This document shows, one piece after another, positions 24,790 through 35,891 of a stretch of 64,000 bases of DNA. The translations under genes were made by a program, and so were the position numbers. The stretch is from Symsagittifera roscoffensis (Eukaryota; Xenacoelomorpha; Acoela; Convolutidae). Under the pieces are notes generated by a model, which worked only from the letters and a program-made list of their open reading frames with translations, was not told where the DNA came from and made no database searches. How positions within the stretch are numbered: the first letter of the stretch is position 1; every line of letters begins with the position of its first letter. The stretch lies in assembly GCF_963678635.1 (NCBI RefSeq), contig NC_087062.1, positions 99,253,705-99,317,704 of the forward strand, read 5' to 3'.

Positions 24790-24803
24790 AAATTGACTAC
24801 TAA
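23119..24803 (+). repeat. Tandem duplication, unit B (1685 bp)
   Basis: The unit is collinear with unit A except for a net 258-bp loss: sequence equivalent to 22145-22410 is replaced by GCCCCTTC at 24088-24095. The lost part includes most of the RING exon. The copy ends at CTACTAAAATG and then runs into the exon/intron array. Confidence 0.85.
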
Positions 24804-25400
24804 AATGGTTATTAAAAAATTGTTTTTTATCCGACGCTCAACAAATGCCACAATAGTACGTCTCTCGTGCATCTCAGTCTCAATCATTGCAAACAATCGC
24901 CAAACAGCCAAGCCTTTCAAACACTGCCAACCTTACTTTATCGGTAAGTTTCAAAATCTCAAGTCTCAAAATACTTTACTAATATTTATGACTAGATTTT
25001 TGTTAGAAAACTGTTTTTAGTGCAAATGCCGCCGTCGTCACGTTCAGTATTTTTGTGGTCACAGTCAGTATCATCGAGATGTGACATTCAGTATCATCTA
25101 CACAATCAGATAATCAGTAAGTTTCAAAAGCTCACATCTCAACCATAGCACTAAAACGATTTATGACTAGTTTATTAGAAAACTGTTTTTTTAGTGCAAA
25201 CAACCGCCCTATGCAAATTGACCCATGCAATTGCCCTATGCCAAATTGCCTGTTTTCAGAGAGACCGGTAAATCAGATAATATGTCTACGCTCCATTACC
25301 AGTAAGTTTCAAAGTTTCAACTTTCAAAATATATTACCAAAATGTTTTTTGACCAGTTCATTAGAAAACTATTTTTTTAGTGCAAACAATCGCCCTTAGT
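24804..25400 (+). repeat. Tandem array of small exon + intron units
   Basis: Three intron-like segments of 77-79 nt (24944-25020, 25117-25194 and 25302-25380) each begin GTAAGTTTCAAA and end TTAGAAAACT.TTTTTTAG, with periods of 173 and 185 bp. Exon-like spacers of about 95-105 nt start TGCAAA and share CCGCC / CAATCGCC pieces. The array starts where JmjC copy B ends. Confidence 0.6.
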
Positions 25401-25904
25401 ACGCAATTGCACAGCTCAATTCAACTCGCAAAAGCAGAATTCGCCGGCTCCATTCAACTCGAAATCAAAATCTAATCACTCGAAATCTAAAAATGTAGAT
25501 TTAGTTATCTTTTACTTTATTGCTTCATAGTTATCTCTATTGCCTCATCTGATGAAATTTACTGCCTTTTTTATTGATGCTACGAAGTAGTTTAAGTTAG
25601 ATAAAACTTTTAATGATAGTTATGGAATTAAAATTCCCAAGTATTTATTTTTTACTTGAGAAATTCGGCTCTACTGAAGTTAATTGTTATTTTTTTTCGG
25701 ATTCAATCGTGTAATCTCAATTATGCGCCCAAATGATAAAAATTTTGGCTGTATAAGCTAAACAAGGATAGATGCTTACACCTAGAACGGGCCCATGATG
25801 ATTGAAATGTGGTGGTTTTCTTCTTTCTTAAAAACTATAGAAATAAATCTTCAATCCTCATTTTATTAACTCAATGTTCATACTTCCTTATCCCTTCTAT
25901 AATT
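25401..25904. other. AT-rich spacer, no gene seen
   Basis: No frame or repeat that I can support is present. It may contain the promoter of the gene starting at 25905. Confidence 0.4.
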
Positions 25905-26924
25905 ATGTCAGAAATTGCCGGTCCAATGTCAGAATTTCCTGGGGTTTCAATTGATCGCTTCAATGGTGAGTACCTCAAATCTACGGTCAATGTTTTTTCG
26001 CACTGTCATATCTTGTAGGAAGCGCAGTCTTTCAGTCATCTTTCAAGCCGTGTCAGCATGGCTGTGATCATTTCAAAATAACGTGGTCCCTTATTCTAAC
26101 AAAACTCGCTACGGTTATGAGTTTTTAATGAAAGAGCTTGCACTTAGATTCAACAATTAAGTTCATGTTTCATTATGTCAGTATCAACTGTACAAATATG
26201 TTCCGTCAATTCAAAAGTGGCTCACCTTAGATGGCCAAAGTACCAATAACCATTTCTGCAAGCCAGTGTCTGCGTCTGCGAACTTAAACTGCCTTGCAAG
26301 CCGGGCATCCCAAGTCCAGAAGTGCTTACAATCAATCCAACTGCAATGTTCTTCACTAAAAACGAGATAATGCCTGTGAGATTGGTTAAAGCAGTGTCTG
26401 AGAGAACCATTCGGTGCTGGTATTCTTCGCACTCTTCAGCTGACGAAATAACTGATTTCCTTTCGAGTCTGCAATTCGGAAGTATTACATCCTTCGTTTG
26501 TCGGGATGAAGATACTCCACTTGACTCTGTGAAAGCTGTTATTTTAAATACGCTCAAACATCAGAATTCAAACACGTCAAACGGTTCGAGTACAAAGTTA
26601 TGGAAAAAGAAAATTAAATTCAATAAAAGAGGTAAACGCAAGCTTTATCTGAAGAAAATTTCAACAAACACACCAGACTACGAATACCATACTGAGCCAT
26701 TAAGACAACAAAGACGCTTTGTCGAAAGAGGTGTTTTCGAGGGAACGATTTCAGAAACAGCCAAAACAGCCGAGGAGACAAATAATTCCACAAAAACACC
26801 AGACTATGAATACCATAGTGAGCCATTTAGACAACGCAGATGTTTTGTCAAAAGTGGAGATTTCGAGGAAAAAGGTTCAGAAAAAAAAACAGAAAAATTT
26901 ATCCAATTGCTCAACAATATTTAA
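25905..26924 (+). pseudogene. Artemis-like (DCLRE1C/SNM1 family) nuclease gene lacking its catalytic core
   Basis: The ATG at 25905 opens a frame with MSEFPGVSIDRFNGEYLK and then VFSHCH, the start of an Artemis metallo-beta-lactamase domain. The frame stops at 26016. Next comes SLSVIFQAVSAWL (from about 26026), a VVPYSNKTRYGYEFLMKEL segment and a KYVPSIQKWL segment, matching the far end of the beta-CASP region. From about 26250 an open frame gives VLTINPTAMFF and CWYSSHSSADEITDFLSSL, matching the final part of the Artemis nuclease domain. The intervening HxHxDH part and most of the beta-CASP domain are absent. A TGA (about 26070) and a TAA (26158) also interrupt it. The C-terminal tail to 26924 contains two copies of a TPDYEYHxEPxRQ module. 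Artemis opens hairpins and trims ends in non-homologous end joining; this copy cannot. Confidence 0.65.
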
Positions 26925-27054
26925 AAACGTTATTTATTTTTCGTATTTTTCGGTATTTTTTAGTTACCACTTGTTTTTTTTAGTTTTAATTAAACGAGGA
27001 TTTTTATTCCAGTTTTCAGAGGACATTTCAGTTCAGCTTTCAAAAAACACAATC

Positions 27055-27440
27055 GAGCCGTCCTTCATCTCATCTCAAATGCTGATGAGTGCGTTGATAA
27101 TTTCTGAACCAACTGAACCAACTCATCTCAAATACTGATGAGTGCGATGATAATTTCTGAACCAACTGAACCATCTAAGCTCAAATACTGATGAGTGACT
27201 TAGCTGCCATTTCAAACTGAACCATCTCATCTCAAATACTAATGATGATTTCTTATGCATAAGTGAACGATCTCATCTCAAATACTGATGGGTGATTTAG
27301 CTGCCATTTCAAACTGAACCCTCTCATCTCAAATACTGATGATAATTTCCTATGCATAACTGAACCATCTCATCTCAAATACTGATTAGTGACTTAAATG
27401 CCTCCATTTCAAACATGAATTGCCATTTCAAACGCTGAAC
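27055..27440. repeat. Tandem repeats of a GAACCATCTCATCTCAAATACTGATGA unit
   Basis: Seven or so copies spaced 45-60 bp (cores near 27065, 27122, 27177, 27228, 27276, 27325 and 27367) alternate with CTGCCATTTCAAACTGAACC. The array begins in the 3' region of the Artemis-like gene. Confidence 0.6.
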
Positions 27441-27634
27441 TGTTTTTTCAAACGCTTTTCAAACCAAAACGAAAGATTTGACATCCGCATAGTTAACCAA
27501 TGTTTTAGGATTGGTTTGTGGATTCCGCTGGCAAATGGATAAATCCTTTTGCGTCCAAATTGCGCGTTCCTATAGATAATAAATCAAATATTCCACCTCT
27601 AGCTTTTAATTGTTCATATGCAAGTTCAGTAATA

Positions 27635-27930
27635 AACAAAAATGCGGAATCCACTTAACATTTGCGGAATCCGTTTTTATTTGCGGATTCCGCATACAAA
27701 TTTTGCGGATTCCACTTACATGTGCGGAATCCACTTGCAGTTGCGGAATCCACAACAACTAGCTATATTTGCTTGTTGCGGAATCCGCAACAAAACAAGT
27801 GTGCCGACAAAGTTTACGTTACAGTTATATGTATGCGGTTACAGTTATATGTATTATATGTATGTCCACTGAACTTTTGTTTGTGGAATCCACTTACATT
27901 TTGGAACACATTTTAAGACTTGTCTCTGGA
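27635..27930. repeat. Second cluster of GGAATCC quasi-palindromes
   Basis: Nine or so copies of TTGCGGAATCC(G/A)C or TGCGGATTCC are packed in 300 bp in both orientations. This is the same motif as at 6568-6912, 20.7 kb away, with stragglers at 12150 and 15331. Short frames across it are artefacts. Confidence 0.6.
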
Positions 27931-29035
27931 ATCCAGGAACATACAGACACAAAATCGTGGTCCTATCCAGTGCACAGTTTGGCCTCGTAATGTACATACT
28001 TTGTTCTGATAAAATTTAAGTTGAACATTGTAATCAGATTCCTTATTTTGGATTTGTCAAATTTCCAAACTTTTTACAATGAACGTAAGTTTCATTATAT
28101 AGCTCCTTTCCCGAGGTTGACAAAAAATGCTTATCAAACTATTTAATATTTTCAAAAAAATGCTTATCATACTATTTCATACTATTTCATAGACCAAAAA
28201 AACACTATGAAAATAGCATGATAAGCATTTTTTCCATATTCTGAAATATTACGATAGAAAATTTTTACCATACCATAAAATTGTATGATTGGCATTTTTT
28301 CCATAAATGGAAGTACCAAAAATTATTTGATTTGAAATTTTGTGTTCCATCCGAAACATTAGTCCTGGGTTTTTTGTCATAGGAAAACCCAGAGTGTAAC
28401 TGGCAATTACCACGCAGAAAGATTGGATTGGGTGATTGGAATTATATATCAAAACCAAAAATTTTGTATATGGCTAGAAAGTTTTTGTTTCAAAAATTTT
28501 GGTAATTGAGAAAAAAAGGCCTGTCTTTTTTAAAATTTATTTTTATCTTAGCAAATGAAATAAATAAATAAAAGTTGAAATAAAAATAAAATTTACAAAA
28601 AAAAGCAGTTTTAATTTGAATTTTTTTTTTTGGATGAACACTTTATCCTGGACAAAATTATAAACACAAAAAAACAAATATGGACAAAATTATAAAAACA
28701 AAAAAACAAAACAAAAAAACAAAGGGATTCAAATTTGTGTTTTTGCTAATGAAAAAATGCATACAATACAATTTTCATATATAAAAATAATTATATGATA
28801 AGCTTTTTTTTACCGCAATTAAAATCAGGTTCTTATTTAGCAGAAAAATTTGAAAAAAGGAAGTAGAGCAGTAGTATTTCTCTGAAAATATTTAATACAT
28901 TTTTTAAATTTTGTATGAAAATTGTATGATAAGCTTTTTTCCATAGTCGTCATATATGGAATTGTATGATAAGCATTTTTTTATGGACGTCAACCCGGGT
29001 TTACTGATAAAACTCCGACTTTTGTCGAAGATCTT
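27931..29035. other. Very AT-rich spacer with a repeated TGATAAGCATTTTTT phrase
   Basis: The phrase ATGATAAGC(A/T)TTTTTT or its complement recurs near 28125, 28160, 28215, 28290, 28795, 28928 and 28967. AAACAAA and TTTT runs are common. No coding frame is supported. Confidence 0.4.
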
Positions 29036-32000
29036 GTGCAGCCCACTCAGTGACTTCAATTACTGTTGTGAATTTTTTATAACATCTGAGCTAGATTATT
29101 ATCTAAAGCTCGAACTCAAAAAAATAAATGACCTGTGATTATGTTTTGTGAAGTTACGGTCGTTAATTTTGAAAATCGCTAATTAGACCAGTTTGGGATA
29201 ATTAAAATTCGATATCATGCGTACTTAGAACACGCGTAAGCAGCAAAATATTGCGTTCAAAATTGATTTAATGCCAGTAATTTTTTCTTATTATCCTAAT
29301 ATGAGACGCTAAACACCCCTTACTGTTTTACAATCTTACTATCTTAATATGAGACGCTAAACACCTCTTACTGTTTTACATAGTGGTGGGGCGAAATAAA
29401 AAAAACATATTTTCCCACTTATTTGGTCGATCATTCAACCAAGAAAAATCAATTGGCTTTAAATGCAGTCGGAATATTTAGGGCTTTGCCCTGACATACA
29501 AGCAGTCTTGTTACAGTAATTTAGTGGATCTAGAATTTCGTCGAGAGAGGAAGGCAGAACCTCAAAAATTTCAAATCACTCATTTGCGGCTTCAATTTTT
29601 CTTTCCTTATTTCGTAATGATTATATAAATTATAAATATTTTGCGCAAAAAAATACTAATTTTGATGGGGAAGAAAAAACGCAGTTGTTTGGCCAAAAGC
29701 TTACAACAAAAAGGCCTGAAGACTCCTTTTTTGGTCTGTTTTTTCGAAAATTTACCTGGGGCGTACAAATTTCGAATTTTTTAGAAAATTCGCCCACCCT
29801 AGAAAAAATATTAGATCCGCCAATGATCGAAAGTGAGATTTTATTTTCTTCTACTTTTTGAACAAAAAAGTGTTTCAATCATTCAGTTTACCTATCCAGG
29901 TTGAAAAAAAAGCTAAGGAATCTCTTTTTTCTGATCTATTGATTGCAAGTGTTTGAAATTTAAAACAACAAAGTAGTTCAGTTTTCCGCTTGTTAAGCAT
30001 ATGAGTTAAGTTCTTTTGACTATACTCGTAGATCAAGTGCGGCCCACTCATTGACTTCAATTACTGTTATGAAATTTTATAACATCTGAGCTAGATTGTT
30101 ATCTTAAGCTCAAATTTAAAAAGATAATTGACCTGTGATTATTTTTTGACAAATAACAGTCGTTAAACTCGAAAATCACTAATTAGAACAGTTTGGGATA
30201 ATTAAATTTCGATATAATGCGTACTTAGAACACGCGTAAGCAGCAAAATATTGCGTTCAAAATTGATTTAATGCCAGTAATTTTTTCTTATTATCCTAAT
30301 ACGAGACGCTAAACACCCCTTACTGTTTTACAATCTTATTATCTTAATATGAGACGCTAAACACCTCTTACTGTTTTACATAGTGGTGGGGCGAAATAAA
30401 AAAAAACATATTTTCCCACTTATTTGGTCGATCATTCAACCAAAAAAATTCAATTGGCTTTAAATGCAGTCGGAATATTTAGGGCTTTGCCCTGACATAC
30501 AAGCAGTCTTGTTACAGTAATTTAGTGGATCTAGAATTTCGTCGAGAGAGGAAGGCAGAACCTCAAAAATTTTCAAATCACTCATTTGCGGCTTCAATTT
30601 TTCTTTCCTTATTTCGTAATGATTATATAAATTATAAATATTTTGCGCAAAAAAATACTAATTTTGATGGGGAAGAAAAAACGCAGTTGTTTGGCCAAAA
30701 GCTTACAACAAAAAGGCCTGAAGACTCCTTTTTTGGTCTGTTTTTTCGAAAATTTACCTGGGGCGTACAAATTTTGAATTTTTTAGAAAATTCGCCCACC
30801 CTAGAAAAAATATTAGATCCGCCAATGATCGAAAGTGAGATTTTATTTTCTTCTACTTTTTGAACAAAAAAGTGTTTCAATCATTCAGTTTACCTATCCA
30901 GGTTGAAAAAAAAGCTAAGGAATCTCTTTTTTCTGATCTATTGATTGCAAGTGTTTGAAATTTAAAACAACAAAGTAGTTCAGTTTTCCGCTTGTTAAGC
31001 ATATGAGTTAAGTTCTTTTGACTATACTCGTAGATCAAGTGCGGCCCACTCATTGACTTCAATTACTGTTATGAAATTTTATAACATCTGAGCTAGATTG
31101 TTATCTTAAGCTCAAATTTAAAAAGATAATTGACCTGTGATTATTTTTTGACAAATAACAGTCGTTAAACTCAAAAATCACTAATTAGAACAGTTTGGGA
31201 TAATTAAATTTCGATATAATGCGTACTTAGAACACGCGTAAGAAGCAAACTATTGCGTTCAAAATTAATTTAATGCCAGCAATTTTTTCTTATTATCTTA
31301 ATATGAGACGCTAAACACCCCTTACTGTTTTACATTCTTATTATCTTAATATGAGACGCTACCCAACTCTTCCTGTTTTACAAAGCGTGTGGGACGAAAT
31401 AAAAAAATATATTTTCCCAATTATTTTGTCGATTATTCAACCAAAAAATTTCAATTGGCTTTAAATGCAGTCGGAATAATTAGGGCTTTGCCCTGACATA
31501 CAAGCAGTCTTGTTACAGTAATTTAGTGGAACTAGAATTTCGTCGAGAGAGGAAGGCAGAACGTCAAAAATTTTCAAATCACTCCTTTGCGGCTTCTTTT
31601 TTTCCTTCCATATTTCGTAATGATTATATAAATTATAATTATTTGGCGCAAAAACATACTAACTTTGATGGGGAAGAAAAAACGCAAAAACGGAGTTGGT
31701 TGGCCAAAAACTTACAACAAAAAGGCCTGAAGACTCCTTTTTTGGCCTGTTTTTCCAAAAATTTACCTGGGGCGTACAAATTTTGATTTTTTTTGAAAAT
31801 CCGCCCACTCTAGAGAAAATCCTAGATCCGCCAATGATCGAAAGTGAGATTTTACTTTTTTCTACTATTTGTGCAAAAAAGTGTTTCAATCATTCAGTTT
31901 ACCTAACCAGGTTGAAAAATAGGCTCAGAAATCTCCTTTTTCTGATCTATTGATTGCAAGTGTTTGAAATTTAAAATAACAAAGTAATTCACTTTTCCGC

Positions 32001-32042
32001 TTGTTGAGCATAAGAGTTAAATTCTTTTGACTATACTCATAG
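29036..32042. repeat. 1.0-kb satellite, three tandem units
   Basis: Unit starts (GTGC.GCCCACTCA.TGACTTCAATTACTG) fall at 29036, 30037 and 31039, a period of 1001-1002 bp. Units 1 and 2 are nearly identical; unit 3 is more diverged and is cut by the inverted LTR-like block at about 32042. Each unit contains GCAGTCGGAATA..TAGGGCTTTGCCCTGA...CAGTCTTGTTA, shared with the MITE pair at 33733-34847, and a CTAGATCCGCC-ending segment resembling the hAT-like MITE at 56722. Frames in the units (for example 29630-29878, minus) are not genes. Confidence 0.75.
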
Positions 32043-32427
32043 AGTAATTTCAGATAAGGTACACCGTCTGCTAATCACGCTATCTTTTTTTTGGCCGGAT
32101 AGTTTCGTGCAACTTCTTAGTCTAATACCGATCTTGATATTATTCTTATATCTCCTAGTCTCAATAGATCTAGTGTATACTGGTTTATGCGACTTAGTTC
32201 TTGGATTTTATCCAGAAGGAGAACAACTGTATTCTAAGTTTTATTTAAATTGTTCTGGTGCTGAACCTACAAGTAGTTTTAGCACTAACAAAAAAGTGTA
32301 ATTGTTAGAGATGGAATATGATTGGTTAGTTACATGAGAAATATTTTATAGTGATATAGCATCATAAATATAATTGGTCTATAAATACTAGTTTAGAACT
32401 GGTTCCATCCATCCGGGGTTTAGAGAG
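32035..32427 (-). repeat. LTR-like block, right member of the inverted pair
   Basis: This is the reverse complement of the block at 4091-4498. It begins AGTAATTTC at 32043 and interrupts the third satellite unit. The flanking ACTCATAG (32035-32042) mirrors the CTATGAGT next to the left copy. In an LTR interpretation its element body would extend to the right on the minus strand. Confidence 0.55.
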
Positions 32428-32480
32428 TTTTTAAATTTGAATTGTTTGATGTAGTGAAGGATGGGTGATGTAGTTTCTTT

Positions 32481-32765
32481 TTGAAGTTGCTAGCATTGAC
32501 TTCTTGGAGAAAGGAGAAGTGTGGCTGTTTGTGTTTGACGGAGGAAGATTGTTATGTTTGTGTTTCTAAAGAGGTCTCGTTGATCGTGGCATTGAAGGGT
32601 CATTGTGTCAAGACTTTTGATCGATGCAATGATGTATCGATATCTTTAAGTTTAGAGCGAGACTACATACCACCATATATCACTATACCACTTGGTTTGA
32701 GTTCCAGCTGGCAAAAAGTAGAAAAGTTTGGGGTCGAAAACACAAACATTTCGAAAAATTTATAA
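32481..32765 (+). CDS. Weak 94-aa ORF
   Basis: A Cys-containing frame (KEKCGCLCLTEEDCYVC...) lies immediately outside the right LTR-like block. I recognise no family. The frame could be real or accidental, and a sequence of this length in AT-rich DNA is weak evidence. Confidence 0.2.
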   Translation: MKLLALTSWRKEKCGCLCLTEEDCYVCVSKEVSLIVALKGHCVKTFDRCNDVSISLSLERDYIPPYITIPLGLSSSWQKVEKFGVENTNISKNL

Positions 32766-32998
32766 CACAGATTCGGGTGTTTGGGAAAGAGAATCTCCCT
32801 ACGCAAAGCGGAGTCAATTTAGAAAATGAGTAAAATAGCACATACGCATTTAAAAGGCCTAAACAAGTTTTCACACAAAAAATGAATTTTCGAGCTGCAA
32901 GTCCTGTTAAAAATGACAATGAGAGCAAATTCGGGTTTAGTTCAAACTACGCTTTTTCCCGTTTGTCTCATTGTGGGGGAGTTGACCATGTTCAGGGG

Positions 32999-33198
32999 NN
33001 NNNNNNNNNNNNNNNNNNNNNNNNNNNNNNNNNNNNNNNNNNNNNNNNNNNNNNNNNNNNNNNNNNNNNNNNNNNNNNNNNNNNNNNNNNNNNNNNNNNN
33101 NNNNNNNNNNNNNNNNNNNNNNNNNNNNNNNNNNNNNNNNNNNNNNNNNNNNNNNNNNNNNNNNNNNNNNNNNNNNNNNNNNNNNNNNNNNNNNNNNN
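32999..33198. other. Assembly gap (200 N)
   Basis: Exactly 200 undetermined bases, the same length as the gap at 57595-57794, so this is a placeholder of unknown true size. Frames spanning it are meaningless. Confidence 0.99.
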
Positions 33199-33732
33199 GT
33201 TTGACTGTCAAAAACATTACGTATAAAATAAAATTTGTCGAAAAATGCTGATTGCATAAGTTTCACATGAAAATTATGTATTAGATACTTTCTCCGATCC
33301 AGTTTGGAATCTGTTTTCTAAAGCCAATTTGCACTCTTTTAAAAATACCCAATAAACTCATTTAACATTACACAAAATCGTTTTAATTTATTTTTGATTT
33401 AAAATTTTTTTTGATTTTCTGATTTTAAGATTTTGATTTTCCTGGTTATAATTTTTGTGTTCATTGTTGATGCAGAAGTTTTCAAAAAATTTTAGGCATA
33501 CTTTCAAACCAGTAGAAATTTTCTGTTCTAGTGGTTTTAAAATCTGAAAAAGTTCTTCTCAGTCAATTTGATTTGTTAATCAAAAGGAGCCAGTATCTTT
33601 AAAAGAATTTATGGCTTTGTGCAAATCTGACAACGATGCAGCAACGTTTCGTCCAATGGATACAAGGAAACCATTCAATTAGTCACAATTTACTTGAAGT
33701 TTTGTTTCTGCTACCAAACATACCTCTTGTTG
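33199..33732. other. Spacer after gap, no gene seen
   Basis: AT-rich sequence with no supported frame, repeat or RNA gene. Confidence 0.4.
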
Positions 33733-34847
33733 TTCCGACTTTCGATACGAAAGTAACAAAATATTTGAGCTCGGGGTGGGTTTTTCTTTTCTTCAGACAA
33801 ATTTCGACTTTTTAACTAGCCATTTTGACAAAATTGTTTTATATCATTGGAAAGCCATTGTTGTCCTGAGTTTAAATTTGAACAGATGTTTCACCTCTGA
33901 TCATTTTTGGTACAGTTATGAGGGTTTAAAGATTGCCATTTTGGCCAATTTGGGACAATTAACGCGCGATATATTTCGCGCTATTAACGCGTAGGCGGAG
34001 ATTTAATCCGTCTTAGAAATCGTTCCAAATTGGTTGAAAGAAGCTTCTTTGCCATAATTGATTTATTACAATGAGCGAAAACTATTGTTTTGTACTTTAT
34101 ATGGCGTGTGGGGGGATGATTTTCATAGAAAAATTTTCAAATTTTAGAAAAAAATTTTTCATTTTATTTGTTTCATTTAATTCTTTTATGTTGTTTATGT
34201 TAATACTGCTCCATAAACGTTAAAAGGCAGTCGGAATTTTTAGTGCTTCGCCCTGATACGAGCAGTCTTGTTCTATTACAAATACTATTGTTTTTGAAGT
34301 AAGAACACCGTTTGCTTTTCTAGATTTTGATTTTTGTTCCGACTTTCGATACGAAAGTAACGGGATATTTGTGCTCGGGGTGGGTTTTTTTTTCTTCAGA
34401 CAAATTTCGACTTTTTAACTAGCCATTTTTTACGGAATTTTTTTTATATCATTCGAAAGGTATTGTTGTCCTGAGCTCAAATTTGAAAAGATATTTCACC
34501 TGTGATCATTTTTCGTAAAGTTATGGGGGTTTAAAGATTGCCATTTTGACCAATTTGCGACAATTAACGCGCGATATATTTCGCGCCATTAACGCGTAAG
34601 CGGAGAGTTAATCTGTCTTAGAAATCGTTCCAATTTGGTTAAAAGAAGCTTGTTCTCCATAATTGGTTTGTTACAAGGAGCAAAATGTATCCTTTTGCAC
34701 TTTGTATGGCGTGTGGGGGGATGATTTTCATAAAAAAATTTTCATTTTTTTTTTCTTACATTTAATTTTTAATGTTATTACTGCTCCATAAACCTTAAAA
34801 GGCAGTCGGAACATTCAGGGCTTTGCCCTGATACGAGCAGTCTTGTT
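33733..34847. mobile_element. Two adjacent MITE-like units
   Basis: Units at 33733-34273 and 34337-34847 both start TTCCGACTTTCGATACGAAAGTAAC and end CAGTCGGAA...CTGATACGAGCAGTCTTGTT. TTCCGACT and AGTCGGAA are inverted near the two ends. Both contain ACGCGCGATATATTTCGCGC. They share their 3' part with the 1-kb satellite at 29036-32042. No coding capacity. Confidence 0.55.
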
Positions 34848-35891
34848 GTATATTTAGGGAACTAACGAAATAGAGTGATATTTTTGACGTTAAGTTTTGT
34901 CAAGGTTTTTGCATGTAGTTGATCGCAATCAGACATAAAGCTTCTTTCTTTTGATTATCAAACCTAAATGCTTGAGAGTTTTTGGAATCTCTTTGGTGCA
35001 AAAATATCAAAGACTACAAGGATTGATTTTGTTAAGTATTAAATCGTTTCATCTGCGGTTGCTTGTTCTAAGTTGCTTGTTCTTTCAATTTTTGATTATG
35101 AAGAAAACGACTTTCAGTAATTCATTTTCAGTTCATGATATCTGAAATTCCGAATCAGTATTTTTCAAAAACAATATTTTTTTCTAAGCACGCGTGCGTG
35201 CTTGCGTGCGTATATAGGTGTTCGTGTGTATATGCGTGTGTTTATGTGTTTAAATGAGTGTGTATATTTGTGTGAAAATTAAGCGCCTATCTGTAAAAAA
35301 ATTTAAAATTTGAACTCATAAAATGAATATCTGTCGGATGGTATAAAACAGGATAAGCAAATAGATAAATTCCGCCGAAAGGCTACATAAAATGTCAAAA
35401 CTGTTCTCAATAAAAAACTACCTTAAAAATTCAGTTTTTGTGAAAACCGTAACAAAAATTGACAGCGGATGTTGCGTAAATCAGTTGAATTTGATTGTTT
35501 TTTTATGGAGTTTTTCAAGACTCGAATTTTTCATTATGAGGAAACAAGGTTTCCTAAAGGCAGTGTAAAATTTATTTTACACAGTTTAAAATTAATTTTA
35601 TTAGTATAAATCATCTTATGACATGCCATAAGGCGTGAATAATTAAATCAATTTGAACAACTCTCTTCAAGTAAATGGAAGTACGAACAATTTTTAGGCA
35701 TCTTTATGTAATAATTTTACAAGGGGGTGGAAAACAGGAATACAGTTGAGTTCCTGACGGGATGTTCTTTTGAGTTTTAAGCAATCATTTCGACATTGAG
35801 GCTTTTTTTAGTACGAATCGCATTCGATTTTCAAATGAAAAATTAACAATTTTTTTTTCGGATTGACAAATTTGAAAAAAAAATAGCAAGA
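34848..35891. other. Non-coding, with a GT-rich microsatellite
   Basis: A (GT)n-like, GTGCGT/GTGTTTAT-rich stretch lies at 35189-35275. The rest is AT-rich and probably includes the promoter of the channel gene that starts at 35892. Confidence 0.45.

Noticed and set aside
32882-33266. Frames of 90-114 codons spanning the first N gap
   Set aside because: Most of each is undetermined sequence.
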